NCBI GenBank assembly: GCA_964413845.1
Contig: CAYPTJ010000018.1
Span: 1-8,744 of the forward strand
Length of the DNA: 8,744 nucleotides
Direction: 5' to 3'
DNA from: CAYPTJ01 sp964413845
GTDB taxonomy: Bacteria; Patescibacteriota; WWE3; 9FT-COMBO-53-11
The position numbers were made by a program, and so were the translations under genes. The notes beneath the pieces are model-generated. The model saw only the letters and a list, made by a program, of their open reading frames with translations. It searched no databases and was not told the DNA's origin. Positions within the stretch are counted from its first letter, which is position 1, and each line of letters begins with the position of its first letter. Shown here piece by piece: positions 1-4,006 of the stretch.

Positions 1-698
1 CGGCCAACAAGATCACTTACCTTCTCCCCACCAGTAATCACTTGCTCCAAAAGGGTTTCCGCGTCACGAAAGCCGCCACCGGAAGCTTTGGCGATTTCAA
101 CCAACTCTCCCTCATCCAATTGAACCTCCTCCCTCTTGCAGAGGTCTGCTAATCTCCCAACGATATGCTTCACCGAGGCGCGCTCAAAGTTGAACCGCTG
201 GCAACGTGAACGAATTGTTTCCGGAAGCTTATAAGACTCGGTGGTGCAGAGGATAAAAATTACATGGGCGGGTGGTTCTTCCAACGTTTTAAGAAGAGCG
301 TTGAAAGCCTCGGGAGTAAGCATGTGGGCTTCGTCAATAATGTAAACTTTGTAATGACCAGCTGAAGGGGCAAGTCGCACTCTTTCTCTGAGTGCCCGAA
401 TATCGTCAATCCCTCGGTGGGAAGCAGCATCAATTTCAATTAAATCAAGATAACGACCCTCCTCAATCTGTTTACAAACCCGGCAATTCCCACACGGCTC
501 GCCAGCTTTTATCTCTGGACAGTTGATCGCTTTGGCGAGAATCCTCGCTGTTGTCGTCTTACCTGTTCCCCGAGGACCAGCGAAAAGATAAGCGTGGGCA
601 ACTTTTTTATCTTTTACCTGGGAAAGAAGGGTTTTCCGGACACTTTCTAAACCAACCAACTCGGCAAATTTTTGTGGGCGATATTTTCTGTAGAGCAT
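1..698 (-). CDS. dnaX: DNA polymerase III subunit gamma/tau, N-terminal part (cut by window edge)
   Basis: This is the ATPase motor of the clamp loader, which opens the sliding clamp and loads it onto primed DNA at the replication fork. The 232 visible residues begin MLYRKYRPQKFAELVG, the standard DnaX opening. They hold Walker A GPRGTGKTTTAR (41-52), a zinc module with Cys 60, 69, 72 and 75 (C-x8-C-x2-C-x2-C), Walker B YIIDEAHML (119-127), sensor 1 CTTES (151-155), the SRC arginine-finger motif (164-166) and a sensor-2 segment GGGFRDAETLL. All AAA+ catalytic residues expected here are present. The ATG at 698 is chosen because the family starts there; no strong Shine-Dalgarno precedes it. The gene runs off the left edge, so the tau-specific region and any frameshift site cannot be seen. 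It lies downstream of pth, separated by a structured 155-base gap. Confidence 0.97.
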   Translation of the reverse strand, partial: MLYRKYRPQKFAELVGLESVRKTLLSQVKDKKVAHAYLFAGPRGTGKTTTARILAKAINCPEIKAGEPCGNCRVCKQIEEGRYLDLIEIDAASHRGIDDIRALRERVRLAPSAGHYKVYIIDEAHMLTPEAFNALLKTLEEPPAHVIFILCTTESYKLPETIRSRCQRFNFERASVKHIVGRLADLCKREEVQLDEGELVEIAKASGGGFRDAETLLEQVITGGEKVSDLVG

Positions 699-734
699 TT
701 TGCGATCAGAAAACAAGTCCGCGCACTAGTAAGG

Positions 735-762
735 ACTATACTTTCGATACAACATAATTCAA
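735..762 (-). promoter_or_regulatory. possible dnaX promoter
   Basis: On the minus strand, TTGAAT (757-762) and TATAGT (735-740) are separated by 16 bases and lie about 40-60 bases upstream of the dnaX ATG. Both hexamers are fair matches to sigma-70 consensus. No experimental support; in an AT-rich gap such matches also occur by chance. Confidence 0.35.
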
Positions 763-781
763 TAAATTCGGCTTGATCCCA

Positions 782-861
782 CCCGGTAGTAGAATTTTGA
801 GAGAGCCTTTGCTCCCCTAATAATCCCGCTTTGCGGGATTGCTCAAAATTTCACTACCGGG
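782..861. repeat. 80-bp nested stem-loop overlapping the end of pth
   Basis: The outer arms at 782-801 and 842-861 are complementary at 18 of 20 positions (CCCGGTAGT and AATTTTGAG blocks around a 2-base mismatch). Inside the loop, 822-840 forms a second hairpin, AATCCCGC / GCGGGATT with a TTT loop. The pth stop codon (854-856) lies inside the right-hand arm. The structure could slow or end transcription between pth and dnaX, or be a non-autonomous mobile element with terminal inverted repeats. There is no clear T-run directly after the outer stem, so it is not called as a terminator. Confidence 0.7.
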
Positions 862-1366
862 CCCATTCTAAAACGCGGAGGTAGGCTTCTTCAAGGGTTC
901 TTTGCAAGATTTTTAACTCCTGAGGGGTAAATTTTTCAAGAACGAAATTATCACCTGGCATTCCAACCGGCGGCGGTCCGATCCCGATCCGCAACCGCCA
1001 AAAACCTTTCGTTCCAAGAGCGTCGATGATACTTTGCACCCCTTTATGTCCTGCCGCAGATCTTCCAAACTGGAGCTTGAATTTCCCTAACGGCAGATCC
1101 ATATCGTCGTGAACAACCAGAAGGCTGGTAAATGGTAAATGGTTAATAGTTAATAGTTTTTTGACCTCTCTGCCGGAGTCGTTCATGAAGACCGTCGTTT
1201 GGTGCAGCTTCACCTGGTCTCCAAATTTTGATTTTTGACTTTTTCCTCTAGAGGTGGATCCACCTTTGGCGGAGATTCTTGAGATGAATAGGTGTCCTGT
1301 ATTATGACGGGTTTTAGCAAACTTCCTTCCCGGATTCCCGAGGCCAACGACGAGCTTCATCAGCAT
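854..1366 (-). CDS. pth: Peptidyl-tRNA hydrolase
   Basis: Cleaves the ester bond of peptidyl-tRNAs dropped by the ribosome so the tRNA can be reused; cytosolic. The 170 residues hold the Pth signature in order: KLVVGLGNPG (4-13), the catalytic His in TRHNTG, FMNDSG, HDDMDLPLG with the key Asp, and RLRIGIGPPP. The Asn usual in GHNG is Lys here (GHKGV). A second in-frame ATG at 1360 would give the canonical MKLVVGLGNPG start and is equally possible; the first ATG has a weak AGG about 7 bases upstream. Residues 31-43 (ISAKGGSTSRGKS) are encoded by a palindromic repeat that recurs at 2091-2140. A 7-base tandem tract lies in the codons before VVHDD. The length is a little short for the family (usually about 185-195). 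Confidence 0.95.
   Translation of the reverse strand: MLMKLVVGLGNPGRKFAKTRHNTGHLFISRISAKGGSTSRGKSQKSKFGDQVKLHQTTVFMNDSGREVKKLLTINHLPFTSLLVVHDDMDLPLGKFKLQFGRSAAGHKGVQSIIDALGTKGFWRLRIGIGPPPVGMPGDNFVLEKFTPQELKILQRTLEEAYLRVLEWAR
1127..1154. repeat. 7-base tandem tract inside pth
   Basis: Four consecutive 7-base units (GGTAAAT, GGTAAAT, GGTTAAT, AGTTAAT on the plus strand) lie within the pth coding region and encode part of LLTINHLPFT. The period is not a multiple of three, so it does not come from peptide repetition. The same period is seen in the arrays at 3490-3582 and 3933-4006. Confidence 0.7.
1231..1280. repeat. Palindromic dispersed element, copy 1 (inside pth)
   Basis: This 50-base stretch matches 2091-2140 at 44 of 50 positions. 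Its core is the perfect palindrome GGTGGATCCACC, followed by TTTGGCGG. It is read in frame as ISAKGGSTSRGKS in Pth, in a loop that varies across the family. Where copy 2 has GGCGGATCCGCC, this copy has T and A at the paired positions, so the two differences preserve base pairing. Confidence 0.85.
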
Positions 1367-1389
1367 AAGAATACCTAAAACGCGTAAGG

Positions 1390-1421
1390 AAAGAAAAAAG
1401 AGCGGGGGAAAGTTCCGCTCT
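1390..1421 (-). terminator. Intrinsic terminator of the 1436-1912 gene
   Basis: On the minus strand AGAGCGG (1415-1421) pairs with CCGCTCT (1399-1405), with G-U pairs possible beneath a short loop. It is followed directly by a T-rich run (TTTTTTCTTT). It lies 15 bases after the stop of the upstream gene, as expected for a rho-independent terminator. It separates that gene from pth. Confidence 0.8.
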
Positions 1422-1435
1422 CGTACTGAGCCGAT

Positions 1436-1912
1436 TCAGCTGAGAATGATAAGATACGCGACCCCAGGATAGGCGCCAAAGCGAGTATAGAGCTCTGCAA
1501 GGCTCCTTACCTCTCCGCTGCGGATGCTCTCAAGAACTTTCTTGAGAGAAGGAACGGTCCCTTCCTCACGCAGCCGCTCAAGCACTTCTGAGTTCCCTGC
1601 TCTGACATTCTCAGTAACCTTCTCGATGGCTTCGACCTGCTTCTCGATCCAGATTCTTGTCACAAGCAGCTTGGTCTCTTCCTGTTTCTCTGACTTCAGG
1701 AAGGGTAAGCTGTCCCTTATGACGTATTGCAGGCAAAGGAGATCGTCCAATGCCATCTGCCTCTTCCGCTGATCCCTACAAAAGTAAGAGGCATGCGCCG
1801 CTCGAAAACACTTCTGGGCGAAGAGGTTGGATTTCACCAGGAAATATATGGACCTCCCCAATTCCCAAGAAGCCCTCCCAAACACACTCCAAAGACCGGT
1901 ACCGCTTTTCAC
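1436..1912 (-). CDS. Hypothetical protein, helix-rich, family not recognised
   Basis: I do not recognise this 158-residue protein. Coding is supported by a clean ribosome site: GGAGGTG (1917-1923) ends 4 bases before the GTG start, and an intrinsic terminator follows the stop. The sequence is mostly predicted helix with charged, heptad-like stretches (residues about 70-110, rich in E, K and R). It has three scattered Cys in the N-terminal half (about 35, 45, 59) and no signal peptide or clear membrane segment. It looks like a small soluble helical-bundle protein. Being bounded by its own start signals and terminator, it appears to be a single-gene unit inserted between the ybeY cluster and pth. 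An overlapping plus-strand frame is open in the same region but has no comparable start signal. Confidence 0.65.
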   Translation of the reverse strand: MKSGTGLWSVFGRASWELGRSIYFLVKSNLFAQKCFRAAHASYFCRDQRKRQMALDDLLCLQYVIRDSLPFLKSEKQEETKLLVTRIWIEKQVEAIEKVTENVRAGNSEVLERLREEGTVPSLKKVLESIRSGEVRSLAELYTRFGAYPGVAYLIILS

Positions 1913-1969
1913 TGCGCACCTCCGATACTGTTGCTACTCTTCCCCTAAGACTAGGTGGCTCATTTTGTC

Positions 1970-1995
1970 ATCCCGATGCGATCATATTTCGGGAT
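1970..1995. promoter_or_regulatory. Inverted repeat over a possible -10 box
   Basis: ATCCCGA (1970-1976) and TCGGGAT (1989-1995) form a perfect 7-base inverted repeat around a 12-base spacer. The minus-strand hexamer TATGAT (1981-1986) lies in that spacer and is a 5/6 match to a -10 box, about 58 bases upstream of the SD of the 1436-1912 gene. No convincing -35 is seen. It could be an operator or merely an RNA hairpin in the leader. Confidence 0.35.
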
Positions 1996-2090
1996 AACCA
2001 CTTTAGCCAGCAACACACAAGCCTAACTTCATTTTATCATGATTGCTATGGGACGTCAACGGTGACGGGGTTTATCCTTGTATATTTTTC

Positions 2091-2140
2091 ATTTTTAACT
2101 TTTTCCTCCAGAGGCGGATCCGCCTTTGGCGGAAATTTTT
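2091..2140. repeat. Palindromic dispersed element, copy 2 (3' end of membrane-protein gene)
   Basis: It matches 1231-1280 at 44 of 50 positions; the core GGCGGATCCGCC is a perfect palindrome followed by TTTGGCGG. It encodes the last residues of the membrane protein (ISAKGGSASGGKS) in the same frame and orientation as the copy in pth, and supplies that gene's stop codon. Confidence 0.85.
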
Positions 2141-2382
2141 AACTTCTTTATCACCCACCACCCTGCTGCCAAAACCACAAACCAGAAGAGAAAATCTAAA
2201 AGGGCATTGGACCAATAGATCTTCAAGGGATAGCACGTTTCCCAAGGAGGTCCTTTGAGAAGTTGGATACAGAGGGTAGGCTCAAAGATCCGGAAAGGAA
2301 AATCAAGAAAATAGCCAGAAAGACTTGCCACCAAAACCGCCAAGATTAAGGTGATAAGAAACTCCTTCTTTTTAAACGACAT
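2095..2382 (-). CDS. Small membrane protein downstream of ybeY
   Basis: A 95-residue protein with two predicted membrane segments: about residues 9-28 (LITLILAVLVASLSGYFL) and about 60-80 (ALLDFLFWFVVLAAGWWVI). Between them is a roughly 30-residue loop with two Cys (CIQLLKGPPWETC), which could form a disulfide if outside the cell. It starts 5 bases after the ybeY stop, with GGGGAGGTG overlapping the end of ybeY, so the two are probably co-translated. In many bacteria the gene after ybeY is dgkA, but no diacylglycerol kinase motif is visible. The last 13 residues (ISAKGGSASGGKS) come from a palindromic repeat, so the original C-terminus has been replaced or extended. Function unknown. Confidence 0.7.
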   Translation of the reverse strand: MSFKKKEFLITLILAVLVASLSGYFLDFPFRIFEPTLCIQLLKGPPWETCYPLKIYWSNALLDFLFWFVVLAAGWWVIKKLKISAKGGSASGGKS

Positions 2383-2387
2383 TCATT

Positions 2388-2756
2388 TCACCTCCCCTTC
2401 TCATGGACACCAAGGATGTGCTTAATTCCATGAACAATGAGAGCGCTGGTCTGCTCATCTTCGGTAACCTTATTTTTCTTCGCCAGTTTTTTGGCTTCTG
2501 ATTTGCAGATCAAAACCTCACCTAGAAGGAGTTCCTCCTCCGGTTCGTAATAAGAACCTCTCACTTCGTTCGAGAACCTTCTTCCTCGCTTTCGCTCAGA
2601 ATAAGAACCTCGCCTTCGGCGAGAACCTTGTTTCTCGATTCTCTCGAAATAAGGAAAGGACAGAACCACCGGCGTATAACTCTGTCCACGTAATCTTCTA
2701 TTAAGTTCTTGCATCTTCTTGGGAGAAACGAACGAAACAGTAACTTTAACCTCCAT
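2388..2756 (-). CDS. ybeY: Endoribonuclease YbeY, shortened and carrying a repeat-encoded insert
   Basis: YbeY is a metal-dependent RNase used in 16S rRNA 3'-end maturation and ribosome quality control. Family features visible in the 122 residues: ELNRRLRG (17-24), VVLSFP (30-35, family DVLSFP), LLGEVLICKSEAKKLA (77-92, family LGDI.I), and VHGIKHILGVHEKG (108-121), the His-triad motif. Three things are odd. The N-terminal helix of typical YbeY (about 25-35 residues) is absent, and a TAA lies directly before the ATG, so there is no longer start. Residues 44-70 are an Arg-rich insert encoded by short hairpin repeats. The third His lies four residues after the second instead of five (HxxxHxxxxH rather than HxxxHxxxxxH). 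No Shine-Dalgarno is seen; a repeat abuts the start codon. It may be active, altered or decaying. Confidence 0.85.
   Translation of the reverse strand: MEVKVTVSFVSPKKMQELNRRLRGQSYTPVVLSFPYFERIEKQGSRRRRGSYSERKRGRRFSNEVRGSYYEPEEELLLGEVLICKSEAKKLAKKNKVTEDEQTSALIVHGIKHILGVHEKGR
2549..2629. repeat. Two hairpin repeat units inside ybeY
   Basis: Unit A (2549-2580, 32 bases) and unit B (2600-2629, 30 bases) both begin AATAAGAACCTC and end CGAGAACCTT. Unit B contains a perfect 6-base stem CTCGCC/GGCGAG with a TTC loop; unit A is a degenerate version. Read on the minus strand, both units end in the same frame as GSY. Together with a 19-base linker they encode the Arg-rich insert of YbeY. Confidence 0.8.
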
Positions 2757-2827
2757 TTATGGTGAGCCTGTCGCCCCTCGACCCTGCTCTGGGCGACTCT
2801 GAGCATAAGTCGAACGAGTCGAACCCA
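2757..2827. repeat. Palindrome-rich intergenic repeat between yqeY and ybeY
   Basis: The whole 71-base gap is made of short complementary pieces. GTCGCCC (2770-2776) pairs perfectly with GGGCGAC (2791-2797), and CGACT (2794-2798) can pair with AGTCG at 2808-2812 or 2817-2821. The GAGCCTGTCG / GTCGAAC composition is typical of dispersed intergenic hairpin elements. It abuts the ybeY start codon and leaves no room for a Shine-Dalgarno. Confidence 0.65.
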
Positions 2828-3283
2828 TCAACCAAGCAGCTCTTTAACAACCTTTGCAACCAATGCTCCGTCCGCCTTACCTTTAACCTCTGGCATCAAG
2901 ACACCCATCACCCGACCCATATCTTGGGGGATTTTAGCACCAACCTTAGCAATCGCTTCCTCTGCCAACTTTTTAATCTCCTCCTCTGAAAACTGCTCGG
3001 GAAGATAACCCTTGATGATCTCCAACTCTTTCTTCTCTTTTTCAACAAGATCAGGCCGATTACCTTTTTCGTAGGCCGCAATTGACTCCTCCCGCTCCCT
3101 ACCTTGCTTTTGGAGAAGCTCTGCCAACTCCTCTTCAGTCAAAGTTGCACCCTTGCCTTTGCTGATCTCGGCGTTGTGAATAACAGAAAGAAGATACCGC
3201 AAGGTATCAGCCCGAAACCTATCACTCGATTTCAACGCCTCCAGCAACTCCGCTTTGATTTTTTTCAGCGTATCCGCTTCCAT
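2828..3283 (-). CDS. yqeY: GatB/YqeY domain-containing protein
   Basis: A 151-residue stand-alone YqeY-type protein, related to the C-terminal tRNA-binding domain of GatB in the tRNA-dependent amidotransferase. The visible pattern is that of the family: an N-terminal helical region with RADTLRYLLSVIHNAEI (24-40), the charged RE-EESI-AYEKGNRPDLVEKE segment, ELEIIKGYLPEQFSEEEI (86-103), and a C-terminal DMGRVMGVLMPEVKGKADGALVAKVVKELL. Length is normal (about 145-150). It starts 5 bases after the rpsU stop, so it is co-transcribed and probably translationally coupled. The rpsU-yqeY pair is common in bacteria. The precise cellular role of free YqeY is unclear; a link to tRNA or translation is inferred from the GatB relationship and its neighbours. 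Confidence 0.92.
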   Translation of the reverse strand: MEADTLKKIKAELLEALKSSDRFRADTLRYLLSVIHNAEISKGKGATLTEEELAELLQKQGREREESIAAYEKGNRPDLVEKEKKELEIIKGYLPEQFSEEEIKKLAEEAIAKVGAKIPQDMGRVMGVLMPEVKGKADGALVAKVVKELLG

Positions 3284-3288
3284 CCCAA

Positions 3289-3489
3289 CTAACCGATCTG
3301 CTCCTCTTGCCTTGCCCGCTCAATCATTCTCTTTTTCGCGGCCCTTTCCCGTTTCTTAACTTCGGAGGGCTTCTCGTAAAACTCCCGACGCCGTAGCTCT
3401 CTTAAAATCCCCTCCCGCAAAACTTCCCGTTTGAAGCGCCGTAGGGCCTCGTCCAACGATTCTCCTTCTTTTAAAATCACTTTGGCCAT
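3289..3489 (-). CDS. rpsU: 30S ribosomal protein S21
   Basis: A 66-residue, strongly basic small-subunit protein. It begins MAKVILKEGESLDEALRRFKR, the classic S21 opening, continues through LREGILRELRRREFYEKPSE (the R-R-x-x-Y/F-E-K-P-S motif of the family), and ends in a basic helix. S21 sits near the platform of the 30S subunit, beside the anti-Shine-Dalgarno end of 16S rRNA. The ATG at 3489 is followed directly by family sequence. No Shine-Dalgarno lies within 20 bases upstream. Instead a strong one (3583-3593) is found on the far side of a 93-base heptamer array. Confidence 0.95.
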   Translation of the reverse strand: MAKVILKEGESLDEALRRFKREVLREGILRELRRREFYEKPSEVKKRERAAKKRMIERARQEEQIG

Positions 3490-3582
3490 TATTTTTAGGG
3501 ACTAGGGTCTAGGTTTTAGGGACTAGTTTTATGTTTATCACCATCTATAACCTAACACCCATCACCTATCCCCTAACTATTA
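3490..3582. repeat. Self-complementary heptamer array upstream of rpsU
   Basis: The complete gap between an orphan Shine-Dalgarno and the rpsU ATG can be cut into about a dozen degenerate 7-base units on the minus strand. The 5' half is G-rich (AGTTAGG, GGATAGG, TGTTAGG). The 3' half is C-rich (TCCCTAA, AACCTAG, ACCCTAG). The ends pair perfectly: TTAGGG (3571-3576) with CCCTAA (3495-3500). The halves are therefore roughly complementary and could fold into one long imperfect hairpin. Confidence 0.75.
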
Positions 3583-3593
3583 CACCTCCTTTT
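3583..3593 (-). promoter_or_regulatory. Displaced Shine-Dalgarno, probably for rpsU
   Basis: AAAAGGAGGTG on the minus strand is a near-perfect Shine-Dalgarno directly after the HIT stop codon. No usable start codon lies at normal distance (TAA and TAG follow at once); the next real gene start is rpsU, 93 bases on. If the intervening array folds on its closing TTAGGG/CCCTAA stem, the unpaired distance to the rpsU ATG is about 11 bases. Confidence 0.55.
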
Positions 3594-3932
3594 TTATGTT
3601 CGTCCTCCCGGTTCCTCTTTTGTTCCTCCTAAAATATGCAGATGCTCGTGGGGAAAGTGGGAATAAGCTCCACCGTTAACAACGATCTTGTGGGCACCTT
3701 CAAGCTTCATCTTTTTGATCGCCTCCCACGCGACAGCAAAAGCGGCATCCCAAAACCCCGGATGGCTACCGGAGATTGTATCTCTTTTCTCGTGATGTTT
3801 CTTGGACAAAACCAAAAGGTGTACCGGCGCCACCGGGAATTTGTTCTCAATCACGACAAAGTTCTCCGTCTCCAAAACCTTCTTTGACGGCTCCTCACCT
3901 TTAACTATTTTGCAAAATAGACAATCGTTCAT
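3594..3932 (-). CDS. HIT family protein (histidine triad nucleotide-binding)
   Basis: A 112-residue HIT-fold protein; relatives hydrolyse nucleoside phosphoramidates or adenylates, including aminoacyl-adenylates, or bind nucleotides. It begins MNDCLFCKIVKGE, with the C-x2-C pair (4, 7) common in HinT-like members. It has VLETENFVVIENKFPVAPVHLLVLSKKH (19-46) and the catalytic triad H-x-H-x-H in FPHEHLHILGG (His 95, 97, 99). Length matches HinT (about 110-120). It lies between proS and rpsU in one direction. A role near aminoacyl-tRNA synthesis is suggested by position but not shown. The start has no adjacent Shine-Dalgarno. A heptamer array abuts the ATG, and an AAGGAG lies beyond it inside the end of proS. 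Confidence 0.93.
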   Translation of the reverse strand: MNDCLFCKIVKGEEPSKKVLETENFVVIENKFPVAPVHLLVLSKKHHEKRDTISGSHPGFWDAAFAVAWEAIKKMKLEGAHKIVVNGGAYSHFPHEHLHILGGTKEEPGGRT

Positions 3933-4006
3933 AGCTATTAGTCGTTAGACATTAGTCATTAGTTCTTAATTCTTGGCTACTGGCTACTGACTCCTGTCTC
4001 CTGACT
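3933..4006. repeat. Self-complementary heptamer array between proS and the HIT gene
   Basis: Read on the minus strand from 4006, this is ten consecutive degenerate 7-base units plus four bases, ending exactly at the HIT ATG. The first units are of the AGTCAGG, AGACAGG type and the last of the GACTAAT, GTCTAAC type. The halves pair in register: TAGTC (4003-4007) with GACTA (3939-3943), AGACA (3995-3999) with TGTCT (3947-3951), AGTCA (3988-3992) with TGACT (3954-3958), TAG (3984-3986) with CTA (3960-3962). Mismatches, several of them G-A, separate these stems. The array also encodes the last residues and stop of ProRS. Confidence 0.8.

Noticed and set aside
1369..1400. Promoter for pth (TATTCT just before the ATG)
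   Set aside because: The hexamer abuts the start codon and there is no fair -35 at 16-18 bases.
2052..2068. Hairpin CGTCA-ACGG-TGACG as terminator of the small membrane protein gene
   Set aside because: The stem is only 5 bases and no T-run follows on the minus strand.
1750..2142. 130-codon plus-strand open frame
   Set aside because: It overlaps the 1436-1912 gene and runs through non-coding repeats. It has no Shine-Dalgarno, and its composition looks like chance translation.
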